Origin: Fidelibacterota bacterium
GTDB lineage: Bacteria; Fidelibacterota; Marinisomatia; Marinisomatales; TCS55
Length of the DNA stretch: 59,023 bases
Assembly: GCA_029938045.1 (NCBI GenBank)
Contig: JAPYOT010000002.1
Location: forward strand, 1 to 59,023
Reading direction: 5' to 3'
Of the stretch, positions 1 through 7,944 are shown one piece after another. Numbering within the stretch: position 1 is the stretch's first letter; the number at the start of each line of letters is the position of its first letter. The notes under the pieces were generated by a model. It saw nothing but the letters and a program-made list of their open reading frames with translations. It made no database searches and was not told the DNA's origin. Made by a program: the position numbers and the translations under genes.

Positions 1-454
1 CCACCAATCGATTATCATCACCTTCAACAACCTTCACTTCTTCTCTCCCGCAGGGTTTGATTTCTACCGCTAAAGATGTATCATGATTAGAATGAATCAC
101 GCGATTCAGAACTTCCTTTGGATAAAGCACGTCCGCATTCATGAGGACAAAAGGATCACCATTAACCGACTCATTACACAGGCGAAGTGAATAAGCCGTA
201 TTTGTTTCAAAATAATGGTGGTTGATTACAAATTCAAAATTTATATCCGGGAATTGGGATTGAACATGAGACATGATGGCTTCACGGTAATAGCCTACCA
301 CCATAATTATATCAGTAATGCCAGAGGATTGTAAAGCCTCCAATTGATGGTTCAAAATGGGTTTAGCCCCAACCTCAATCAGGCATTTTGGGATTTTATA
401 CGTAAGAGGATAAAGCCGGCGGGATACACCAGCTGCAAGGATTATAGCTTTCAT
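1..454 (-). CDS. Sugar/choline-phosphate-type nucleotidyltransferase, 3' end cut by window edge
   Basis: Only the first 151 codons are present; the gene runs off the left edge. The protein starts MKAIILAAGVSRRL, the glycine-rich NTP-binding loop of the NTP_transferase family, with the conserved PK lysine at residue 23 and an acidic metal-binding segment (LMNADVLY) near residue 110. The family joins CTP, UTP or dTTP to a phosphorylated sugar or alcohol in the cytoplasm. The short N-terminal pattern, with NTAYSL before the acidic segment, is closer to LicC-like cytidylyltransferases than to RmlA, but that is an impression from a fragment. It lies 55 bases downstream of a CDP-alditol-type phosphotransferase on the same strand and may supply its activated substrate. 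The start is the first ATG after the gap and is well supported. Confidence 0.85.
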   Translation of the reverse strand, partial: MKAIILAAGVSRRLYPLTYKIPKCLIEVGAKPILNHQLEALQSSGITDIIMVVGYYREAIMSHVQSQFPDINFEFVINHHYFETNTAYSLRLCNESVNGDPFVLMNADVLYPKEVLNRVIHSNHDTSLAVEIKPCGREEVKVVEGDDNRLV

Positions 455-509
455 AATAGTTAAATTAACTCCGAATACTAATTGTGATAGAAATATATTA
501 TAGAAATAA

Positions 510-1598
510 TTAATTTCTTTCTAAGCTGGTTGAAGATAAAAATTTTGAAATTCTCTCTACGGATTTACCATCATTAAAATAAAAACAATGATGAAGCATT
601 TTTTCGAAATTATTAGAATCATGATGAGCAAAAACACTTTCCACCACTTTAATTATATTGTCCTTTTCCCCCATATGATACGCTATTGTAGAAATATCCA
701 TTTCCGGTGGCATATTATGTAAATCTACATGCTGGGTATTTGCTATTATAATTGGATTACGTGTAATCAAATATTCATATAGGATTGAAGATGTATCACT
801 AATCAGTAAATTCGAAAGTGCAAAATCAAACATTGTATCATTGGATAGTATATTCGCAGGATTCGAAAAATATATATGTTTTAGGCCTTTTGATTTTGCC
901 CAATATTTAAATTTCGGAATATACTTCCGATCAAAATAGTGTGGTCGGATGATTAGATTATATTCTTTCGTTAACTCCTGACAAAATTTATATCCATATT
1001 GATGAAGCGTACCGGCTCCCCATTTCCAGGTTGGAGCATATAATATAGTTTTTCGATCTCGATCCTGTACACCGAGATAATCGGCGTATGCAGTTACATC
1101 AATATTATTATTTACGATTTCATCAAAACGGGCATTGCCAATTTTTACTATATTATTTTCTGGAATTTTGACATTTGAATCTTTGAGTTTTTCCATGTGT
1201 TTTTGTCCGGAAATAAAGTGATAATCATAAGATTCCAATGCATTGGCCTTCCCCCCATAGCGCTTATCACCTGTGCCATGTCCCATAAAAATGGCCTTGG
1301 TTATATCTTTCTTACGTTGAACAATTGTATTGCTGTTCGAAATAATAAATCCCGGCAAGTCAAAGGGGATTTTATTCACATTTTTAACCAATATTTTTGG
1401 TTGTTCCGAAAAAACAGCATTCTTGGATAGTTGACGTTGACTCTTACGAAAATACCATTTTGTTCGAATTTTTCGATTGGGCTTCCGGACTAAAAAAGTC
1501 CCCCCGAGATGACTATAAATTAATTTTACATATGAGTATTCATATATTTGATTAGCATAATAATAGATTGGTTTTGATAAGTTCAATTGCTCCGGCAT
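510..1598 (-). CDS. CDP-glycerol/CDP-alditol glycerophosphotransferase family protein
   Basis: A 362-residue GT-B-fold protein of the TagB/TagF (Glyphos_transf) family, which moves a phospho-alcohol from a CDP carrier to an acceptor glycan at the inner membrane. Visible family landmarks are GHGTGDKRYG (107-116), ILYAPTWKWG (185-194), IIRPHYFD (216-223) and the CDP-binding LLISDTSSILYEY (264-276). It has no signal peptide. Its ATG follows the stop of the upstream cytidylyltransferase by one base, so the two are almost certainly cotranslated, with inositol-phosphate synthase before them. In a Gram-negative organism without teichoic acids this makes a phospho-alcohol decoration of LPS or capsule likely. 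The transferred group is inferred to be inositol phosphate from the neighbours, not from this sequence; glycerol or ribitol phosphate remain alternatives. Confidence 0.85.
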   Translation of the reverse strand: MPEQLNLSKPIYYYANQIYEYSYVKLIYSHLGGTFLVRKPNRKIRTKWYFRKSQRQLSKNAVFSEQPKILVKNVNKIPFDLPGFIISNSNTIVQRKKDITKAIFMGHGTGDKRYGGKANALESYDYHFISGQKHMEKLKDSNVKIPENNIVKIGNARFDEIVNNNIDVTAYADYLGVQDRDRKTILYAPTWKWGAGTLHQYGYKFCQELTKEYNLIIRPHYFDRKYIPKFKYWAKSKGLKHIYFSNPANILSNDTMFDFALSNLLISDTSSILYEYLITRNPIIIANTQHVDLHNMPPEMDISTIAYHMGEKDNIIKVVESVFAHHDSNNFEKMLHHCFYFNDGKSVERISKFLSSTSLERN

Positions 1599-1599
1599 A

Positions 1600-2304
1600 T
1601 TAAACTAATGCTTCAAAAGCTTCTGGCGTATCTACATCCATCCAAAAAGAATTGCCGATATCCACACCCCCCATTTGATTTTTAGCAATTAATAAATTAC
1701 AGCCATCTGCTAAACTGCAATTGCCTGATTCATTAGCGGCTTCCAAGGCATTGAAGAAATTAAATTTGCATTTAAATACACCACAGTCTATTGCATCAAA
1801 CTCAGGCAGGGTTTTTGACATACCTGCAATTTTTGTATTTCTAATATTATCAACTGAAACTTTCATACCATCGTCAATATCGTATATATTATTGATTCGA
1901 AAATCCAAACCGACTAAAGCGTCGTAATTATCTAAACTACTCTGGAAAATATTCTTCAATAATTCAGCATCATAAATGTGATCACTCATTGAAATCAGAA
2001 AAGGTTCCCCCTCGGGGATTAGGGGCTTTGCAGCTAATACGCTCAATCCATTTGCCTGATCCCAATCCGGGTTATAGACGGTTTCAATATTAATTTCAAA
2101 TTTGTGGTTGTCGATATAAGACATTAAATCGGTACTTCTATAACCCGTAACAACTACAGCTTCCTGAATTCCTACAGTGACTGCGTTTTCTAAAACCCTT
2201 TCTAATAAGGATTTCCCTTTCAACTTTAGCAAGGTTTTAGGGATTCCATCCGTCACGGACCGGATACGACTTCCTTGACCCGCGGCAATAATAATCAGTT
2301 TCAT
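1600..2304 (-). CDS. NTP transferase, probable inositol-1-phosphate cytidylyltransferase (CDP-inositol synthesis)
   Basis: A 234-residue single-domain nucleotidyltransferase. It has the IAAGQGSRIR loop (6-15), the PK lysine at 23, NGLSVLAAK (85-93), SDHIYD (107-112), EFDAIDCGVF (168-177) and FWMDVDTPE (220-228). From memory, these last blocks closely resemble the cytidylyltransferase half of the archaeal and thermophile IPCT/DIPPS proteins (DHVY, EFDCVDTG, WMDVDT), and are less like generic sugar nucleotidyltransferases. The start lies 3 bases after the stop of inositol-3-phosphate synthase, whose product is the IPCT substrate. The inferred reaction is L-myo-inositol-1-phosphate plus CTP to CDP-inositol. 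No DIPPS-type CDP-alcohol transferase domain is fused or adjacent; a Glyphos_transf protein follows instead. Nucleotidyltransferase is certain, inositol specificity is moderate. Confidence 0.8.
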   Translation of the reverse strand: MKLIIIAAGQGSRIRSVTDGIPKTLLKLKGKSLLERVLENAVTVGIQEAVVVTGYRSTDLMSYIDNHKFEINIETVYNPDWDQANGLSVLAAKPLIPEGEPFLISMSDHIYDAELLKNIFQSSLDNYDALVGLDFRINNIYDIDDGMKVSVDNIRNTKIAGMSKTLPEFDAIDCGVFKCKFNFFNALEAANESGNCSLADGCNLLIAKNQMGGVDIGNSFWMDVDTPEAFEALV

Positions 2305-2307
2305 CTA

Positions 2308-3612
2308 TTATTCTTCGTAATAATCCAACCCGAGATGGGTTATTAATTCCTCACCCATGATATGCCGAAGCGTATTTTTTAGTTTCGCGAGTTGGACAAA
2401 TAAATCATGCTCAGGATATAACTCAGGTAAGGTCATGGGACTTTTAAAAAAGAAGGAAAGCCATTCTTGGATACCACTCATATCCGCCCTTTTAGCTAAG
2501 TCTAAAAACAAGACTAAATCCAAGCAAATTGGTGCGGCTAAAATGCTGTCACGGCAAAGGAAATCCACTTTAATCTGCATTGGATAACCCAACCATCCGA
2601 AAATATCTATATTGTCCCAACCTTCTTTATTATCGCCACGGGGAGGATAATAATTGATTCTAACTTTATGATATAAGTCTTTATATAGGTCTGGATACAA
2701 ATCCGGTTGAAGGATATAATCTAATGCACCCAGTTTACTTTCTTCCTTTGTTTTAAACGCATCTGGATCATCTAACACTTCCCCATCCCGATTACCCAGG
2801 ATATTTGTTGAGAACCAACCATTTATCCCAATTTGTCTTGCTTTCAGTCCCGGTGCAAGGATGGTTTTTATCAATGTTTGGCCGGTTTTGAAATCTTTTC
2901 CGGCCAAAGGTGAGTTTGTCGCCTTAGCCAGTTCTGTTAATGCAGGGATATCCACAGTCAAGTTCGGAGCGCCATTTGCAAATGGAATGCCATTTTTAAT
3001 GGCGGCATATGCGTAAATCATACTGGGCGAAATACCGGGATCATTATTATGAAGTCCTTCCTCAAATTTTTCAAGTGAAGAATGAACATCCCCAGATTTG
3101 AAAAATATTTCAGTACTTCCACACCAAATCATAACATTGGCTCTGGTTTCATGTTTTTTGGTGAAATTCTTAATGTCTTCTTCCAGTTGGTTAGCCAAAT
3201 CCATCTTATTCGAACCAGTTTTAATGAAAGTTCCTTCTAGTCTCCGTACATAGTTTTCATCGAATACACCGGGCCATACTTCTATTTGTTCTAAAGAATC
3301 TTTCATTGAATCAACGAGAGCTTGATCTAAAACACTTGATCTAACACATATTTCGTATAAGTTCTCTTCATTAATATCCCACCCACCAAATACCAAATCA
3401 TCTAAATCCGCAAGAGGTACAAAATCCTTAACCAGTGGGACCCGGTTTTCTGGTCTTTTCCCTAAGCGAATCGTTCCCATCTGAGACATACTGCCAATTG
3501 GTTTTGATTTTCCACTTTTAATTGCCTCAACACCTGCAATAAATGTGCTCGCAACCGCCCCCATACCTGGGATAAGAATACCCAGTTTTCCTTTAGGTTT
3601 TACATAATCCAT
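2308..3612 (-). CDS. ino1: Inositol-3-phosphate synthase (myo-inositol-1-phosphate synthase)
   Basis: A 434-residue cytoplasmic NAD-dependent enzyme that cyclises glucose-6-phosphate to 1L-myo-inositol-1-phosphate. The N-terminal Rossmann loop GMGAVAS is at 16-22. The conserved central blocks GKDFKTGQT (238-246) and NILGNRDG (270-277), followed by the lysine-rich segment FKTKEESK, match the synthase core. Length is in the range of bacterial and archaeal enzymes. A good Shine-Dalgarno (AAGGA) precedes the ATG by about 7 bases. A 113-base gap separates it from the upstream GT9 gene. Within that gap a TTGACA at 3706-3711 on the minus strand, followed by a poor -10, may be a promoter. It likely starts a three-gene unit with the cytidylyltransferase and phosphotransferase downstream. 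Confidence 0.93.
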   Translation of the reverse strand: MDYVKPKGKLGILIPGMGAVASTFIAGVEAIKSGKSKPIGSMSQMGTIRLGKRPENRVPLVKDFVPLADLDDLVFGGWDINEENLYEICVRSSVLDQALVDSMKDSLEQIEVWPGVFDENYVRRLEGTFIKTGSNKMDLANQLEEDIKNFTKKHETRANVMIWCGSTEIFFKSGDVHSSLEKFEEGLHNNDPGISPSMIYAYAAIKNGIPFANGAPNLTVDIPALTELAKATNSPLAGKDFKTGQTLIKTILAPGLKARQIGINGWFSTNILGNRDGEVLDDPDAFKTKEESKLGALDYILQPDLYPDLYKDLYHKVRINYYPPRGDNKEGWDNIDIFGWLGYPMQIKVDFLCRDSILAAPICLDLVLFLDLAKRADMSGIQEWLSFFFKSPMTLPELYPEHDLFVQLAKLKNTLRHIMGEELITHLGLDYYEE

Positions 3613-3725
3613 TACGATTCCTTTTTAATAATTTTAATTTAATTAACTAGCGGAAAATTACAAAATTTCTGCCCCAACTCTATTCAATGATTTATTATTA
3701 ATCTCTGTCAAAATCCATTTTGAAA

Positions 3726-4718
3726 TTATACCCAGAGCTCTGATAATACTTTCCATGGTAAATCAGGACGGATTTCATTCAGACACAAAAGTGGTTCACT
3801 GCGGTTATGACATTTGTTTTTTAAACATGGACTACAGTGAACATTCTCATTTATAATTCGTGTTTTCAGCCCAATTGGTCCTGTTGAATCAGAATCTCCC
3901 GCGCCAAAAAGGGATACGGTGGGAATACCCAAATTAGCTGAAATATGACCCAAACCACTATCGGTAGCAAGGGCGCCATTACACATTGAAATCAGGGCCA
4001 TACTTTCTCTGAGATTATAATGTCCCGCCACCGTGATCATATTCTTTTTTTGAGAGGCGTTTACTAATATTTCTGCTTTCTCCTTATCTCCCTTCCCCCC
4101 AAAGATCACAATGGATTCAGTTATTTTTTCAATAATTCCTAATATTTTTAACTGAGGAACCGACCGAGAAGAGGCTACACTAAAGGGAAATAAAGCAATT
4201 GGATTTGATAATCCCATTTGATCTAATTCCATTCTAGCCCAAGATATTTCTTCCTCTAACAATTGTATACCACATGGTTTGAGGTTTGACTCAATATGGT
4301 CACCATTCAATAAATTTAAATATTGCTCCGTTCGGTGCATTTTTATTTTTGGCCTGGAAATAATTTGAGTCAAATATCCAGATCGCCCTTGAGCTGGATA
4401 TCCGATTCGATATTTCGATTCTGACTTTTTACCCAAATAAGCCGACCGAAATGAATCTGACAATAAATAGAAATAATCTAAATCTAGGGACTTTAAACTT
4501 TGGCCGGAATTGTGGGTAGAACGATATCCATTCAAATCCTTTCTTTGGAAAGAAACAATGCCATCAACAGATGCATGATTCTCAAAAATGGGTGCCACCC
4601 ATGACTTGCAAATAACCAGAATGGTCGCTTCCGGATTTTGCTTTCTACAAGCAGTTAAAAATGGAAGCGCCATCACCGCATCACCCACCCAATTAGGGCA
4701 AAATACTCCAATCCTCAA
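3726..4718 (-). CDS. Glycosyltransferase family 9, heptosyltransferase-like
   Basis: A 330-residue GT9 protein related to ADP-heptose:LPS heptosyltransferases (WaaC/WaaF), which add heptose to the LPS inner core on the cytoplasmic face of the inner membrane. It begins RIGVFCPNWVGDAVMALPFL, with the family's glycine/aspartate acceptor loop, and carries the C-terminal nucleotide-sugar motif ATDSGLGHISANLGIP near residues 255-270. A cysteine-rich tail (CSPCLKNKCHNRSEPLLC) is typical of WaaF-like members. The start is a TTG (4718) overlapping the upstream stop in TTGA, with an AGGA about 8 bases upstream; no in-frame ATG occurs before residue 16, so TTG is preferred. The sugar donor cannot be read from sequence. 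Confidence 0.87.
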   Translation of the reverse strand: MRIGVFCPNWVGDAVMALPFLTACRKQNPEATILVICKSWVAPIFENHASVDGIVSFQRKDLNGYRSTHNSGQSLKSLDLDYFYLLSDSFRSAYLGKKSESKYRIGYPAQGRSGYLTQIISRPKIKMHRTEQYLNLLNGDHIESNLKPCGIQLLEEEISWARMELDQMGLSNPIALFPFSVASSRSVPQLKILGIIEKITESIVIFGGKGDKEKAEILVNASQKKNMITVAGHYNLRESMALISMCNGALATDSGLGHISANLGIPTVSLFGAGDSDSTGPIGLKTRIINENVHCSPCLKNKCHNRSEPLLCLNEIRPDLPWKVLSELWV

Positions 4719-5809
4719 TTTGATTTTCCTGCCAACTTTATTTCGATTGCATCTACAAGACGAACAGATGCTTGTCCATCCACTTTATAAAGATATTCTT
4801 TTTGGGCTGTTAACCGTTCCGATTCCAAATCGGATGGATATTCCAAACCATGGTAAACAAGGGCAGGTAAATCGTCAGGGTTCTGGAAACGAAAGCCAAA
4901 ATCAATATTTTCCATCCGTTCTATATCCATTTTTTTCATAAATCGTTTTTTCAAAATCTGGTGCTTCAACCGAACGGTAATGCATTCTGCCATAATGATT
5001 GGACGATTCAAGTAAAGATATTCAAACATGGTTGAAGATATATCAGATAAGAGTAGATCAGACACACTATAATAGGGAATTATATTATATTCTTCCGGCG
5101 GAGCTAAATATATATTTGGAATTTCGTTGGATAGCTTTTGCATTTTTCTACTTTGATATATATATCTATCCTGATACCAGCTAAAGTTATGAAGCTTGAT
5201 TATTATATTGATTTCAAAACTGACTTTCCCTAAAACCGATTCTAATTTGTCCAATGAAGAAGGATAAAAGCTTGGGGCATATAATACTGTTTTATTATTG
5301 GCATTCAACCCGAATTTTTCTAAACTGACTTCTTTTGAATCGGTCATTGTCACAAGTGGATCGCATTTGGTAAATCCTGTAAGTACCAAATTTTTGTGGC
5401 CATGGGATTTTAGTTCCAGTAAACGCGATTCCGATTCCACTGCACGCAAATCTATGCGCTCATCAATATCATTATAGTAAGATTGTTTTAGCCCAATCCC
5501 ATGATACACCATGACAGCCATCGTATGATCATGCACAATGGGTTTAAGTTGACCAACATTTCCCACCACCACCACATCAAATGCCTTTTCTCTTAATAAG
5601 CGAATGCGTGATTCTTCAGCTACATCAGATATAGTTTCGATATCGAGATTTTGGCAAACAGAATGAAATATAACTTTTTCTTTTTCATCCATCATCGATG
5701 GAATGGAGGCGGAAATTTCATATTGACCTCGCTGACGCATTTCTTTTATAATTGGAATGAAATTGGGTAAATAATAAAGATGGTGATTCTCGAATAGGAC
5801 TTTAGTCAT
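4715..5809 (-). CDS. Second CDP-glycerol glycerophosphotransferase family protein
   Basis: A 364-residue GT-B protein of the Glyphos_transf family, a diverged paralogue of the gene at 510-1598. Shared landmarks are VYHGIGLKQSYY in the N-terminal half, TVLYAPSFYPS, IIKLHNFSWYQ and LLLSDISSTMFEYLYLNRP, the CDP-binding segment. It is predicted to be cytoplasmic or peripheral, with no signal peptide. It sits between two GT9 genes and overlaps both (4 bases downstream, 8 bases upstream), so it is part of one tightly coupled operon. The context suggests it places a phospho-alcohol on the LPS core made by those glycosyltransferases. The transferred group and acceptor are unknown. Confidence 0.8.
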   Translation of the reverse strand: MTKVLFENHHLYYLPNFIPIIKEMRQRGQYEISASIPSMMDEKEKVIFHSVCQNLDIETISDVAEESRIRLLREKAFDVVVVGNVGQLKPIVHDHTMAVMVYHGIGLKQSYYNDIDERIDLRAVESESRLLELKSHGHKNLVLTGFTKCDPLVTMTDSKEVSLEKFGLNANNKTVLYAPSFYPSSLDKLESVLGKVSFEINIIIKLHNFSWYQDRYIYQSRKMQKLSNEIPNIYLAPPEEYNIIPYYSVSDLLLSDISSTMFEYLYLNRPIIMAECITVRLKHQILKKRFMKKMDIERMENIDFGFRFQNPDDLPALVYHGLEYPSDLESERLTAQKEYLYKVDGQASVRLVDAIEIKLAGKSN

Positions 5810-6851
5810 TCGTTAATTCTTTCACTGCTGAGATTACTTCAGATGGTTCTATTTGTTGAATCGACAATGTGTTTGACTGCAGAATTCTGTGCTTTACCCA
5901 CGATGGGCGATACCTTTCTACATTTCGATTATCCCCGGAGTATAATCCCACAATTGCTGTTCCAACAGCATCAGCTACATGAACCATCGCGGTATCAGGT
6001 GTGATTAAAAGTGATGACTTTTGAATAATCGGTCCCGCATCCAGGATAGAATCAATTTTGCATAAGTTTATGGAGGAATCAAATCGTTCTTTTATTTTCT
6101 GTGACTGAGCCACCTCTTTGCCAGTACTAAATAAACTGATGAACATTTTTTTATTGTCTTTTATTATTAAATCAATCAAGGAAATCCAATTGTTTAATGA
6201 CCATTTTCGAGAATCACTTCCAGCAGAAAGATTTATGGAAATTAAATTTTTCTCTTTTGGGTTGGATAATGCCACATTCGGGAAGAAGGGTTCCATATTA
6301 AATCCAAAACTGTAGGCCTGAAGAATGGCCCCATTGAATTCTAAAATATGCTGGGAAAATTTTAAAGATAACCCATAATTATAATGTTGTTCTTGCCGTC
6401 TATCGGCAATACAAACTTTCACACCTGCATTAACGGATCTTGCGATTTTAAATCCCGTAATTGAAGGGTGGTCCTTTGGATTATAAAATAAGTCGTATTG
6501 CGTCTCCTGAAGGGTTTGCCAAAAACGGCGTCCGGAACGATAAATCATTGTTTTTTCTACATCTTTATGAGCCTGAAAAATGGGTTCATTTTTCGAAGAG
6601 CAGAGTATATGAATGATGGATTTCGGAAACATTTTTTTTAATCCAGCAATAATCGGGAATATTAAAATAGCATCCCCGATTTTTTCCTGAGCCTGAATTA
6701 AAATCATATGGGGATTCGATGGTAAGGGGTGGTAAGGGAGTCGTTTTGAAAAAATATTGTATATCCCCACTTGAAATTTTCGGGGATAATGTCTTGGATT
6801 TTCCTTAAAAGAGCGAGCCTGACTAACGGTGTGACTGGCCATATTGCTCAT
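5802..6851 (-). CDS. Glycosyltransferase family 9, heptosyltransferase-like
   Basis: A 349-residue GT9 enzyme. The catalytic core begins near residue 49 (MILIQAQEKIGDAILIFPII), after a basic N-terminal extension of about 45 residues that may contact the membrane. The nucleotide-sugar site motif ITPDTAMVHVADAVGT lies near residues 282-297 and is the classic GT9 signature. It probably adds a heptose or related sugar to LPS core. It overlaps the GT4 gene upstream by 29 bases and the phosphotransferase downstream by 8 bases. An internal start at residue 4 (ATG) is possible. It is clearly paralogous in fold to the 3726-4718 gene but not close in sequence, so the two likely act on different acceptors. 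Confidence 0.85.
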   Translation of the reverse strand: MSNMASHTVSQARSFKENPRHYPRKFQVGIYNIFSKRLPYHPLPSNPHMILIQAQEKIGDAILIFPIIAGLKKMFPKSIIHILCSSKNEPIFQAHKDVEKTMIYRSGRRFWQTLQETQYDLFYNPKDHPSITGFKIARSVNAGVKVCIADRRQEQHYNYGLSLKFSQHILEFNGAILQAYSFGFNMEPFFPNVALSNPKEKNLISINLSAGSDSRKWSLNNWISLIDLIIKDNKKMFISLFSTGKEVAQSQKIKERFDSSINLCKIDSILDAGPIIQKSSLLITPDTAMVHVADAVGTAIVGLYSGDNRNVERYRPSWVKHRILQSNTLSIQQIEPSEVISAVKELTND

Positions 6852-7935
6852 AAAAATAAGATTCTAACCGGTCAATCATCGTATCCAAGGTAAAGTTGTC
6901 TGCTACATGTTTTTTGGCTGCCACTCCCCAATTTGCAATTTCTTCACTCCCATGTTGATTCATCGCAAATGTCATAGCTTTACAAATTGCGCTTACTTTC
7001 ATTGGATCAAAAATAAACCCCGTTTTACGATGGTCCATCAATTCGGGGACACCATTAACATTGGCAGCTAGAACAGGTTTCCCAAGAGCCATGCTTTCCA
7101 TTACAACATTGGGCATGCCCTCTTGTCGTGAGGGCATAATGATATAATCGGCTGCCTTAAGTATAGCAGAAAGATTATTTTGAAAACCAATTAATTTCAC
7201 ATGACCATTTAAATCACTTTCTGTAATCTGTTTTTCAAGTGATTTACGATTTTTTCCCATCCCCGCAATTAATAGGGTAAATGGTTTAAGAGTTCCATTC
7301 ATTCGGCGGGTGGCTTCAATGAGTAAATCAAATCCCTTTTGACCGGTTAATCTGCCCGCAGCAACAAAAACCAAATGGTCCTTTGGAATATTCCAAATAG
7401 TCTGAACATCCGCGGGATCAATGGCGCCATTCATTTTTAATCCATTATAAATGACCGTTGTTTTGTCCTTATCCATCCACGAAAAGTTATTATAGGCACG
7501 ACGTATTGATTCGGAATTGGTAATAATGCCATCCACAAGCCCAATGGTTTTTTTATGTTTCCATTTATCAGAAAATAGCTGGATGCCATTTCGGGCTACG
7601 ATAACGGGTACATTCGCCATTCGTGCAGCAATCCCTGCCACGCGAATATCCTTATTTAAATTTAGCATGATTACATCCACTTTTTTACTTTTCAGGATGC
7701 GTTTTGTATACCAGATTTTTAATGGGCTGTAATCTGCATAAATATTAAGGGGAATAATATCGAGCCCCGCTTCCACAGCATTATTCAAAAAAACGGAATT
7801 TGCTTTTCCCGAAACAGTCACTCCATGCCCACGGTTTTTAAGACCACAAGCTGCTGTAATCATCCATTTCTCTCCCCCGCCCCATTTATGGGCCGAGATT
7901 GAGTTACTAAAAAATATATTTAATTTTTTTTCCAT
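6823..7935 (-). CDS. Glycosyltransferase family 4
   Basis: A 370-residue GT-B retaining glycosyltransferase. The N-terminal acceptor domain opens with SNSISAHKWGGGEKW, a glycine-rich loop typical of GT4. The C-terminal domain holds AAGRLTGQKGFDLLIEA (about 193-208) and the donor-binding EX7E region SRQEGMPNVVMESMALGKP (about 273-290), including both glutamates. It probably extends the LPS core or O-chain on the cytoplasmic face. It follows the MsbA-type exporter by 9 bases and overlaps the next GT9 gene by 29 bases. The sugar donor cannot be assigned. Confidence 0.88.
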   Translation of the reverse strand: MEKKLNIFFSNSISAHKWGGGEKWMITAACGLKNRGHGVTVSGKANSVFLNNAVEAGLDIIPLNIYADYSPLKIWYTKRILKSKKVDVIMLNLNKDIRVAGIAARMANVPVIVARNGIQLFSDKWKHKKTIGLVDGIITNSESIRRAYNNFSWMDKDKTTVIYNGLKMNGAIDPADVQTIWNIPKDHLVFVAAGRLTGQKGFDLLIEATRRMNGTLKPFTLLIAGMGKNRKSLEKQITESDLNGHVKLIGFQNNLSAILKAADYIIMPSRQEGMPNVVMESMALGKPVLAANVNGVPELMDHRKTGFIFDPMKVSAICKAMTFAMNQHGSEEIANWGVAAKKHVADNFTLDTMIDRLESYFYEQYGQSHR

Positions 7936-7944
7936 AGAAGTTCT

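Noticed and set aside
1600-3612. Inositol genes for making the heat-protectant di-inositol phosphate
   Set aside because: The needed CDP-alcohol phosphatidyltransferase is not adjacent or fused, no hyperthermophile signal exists, and surface-glycan genes surround them.
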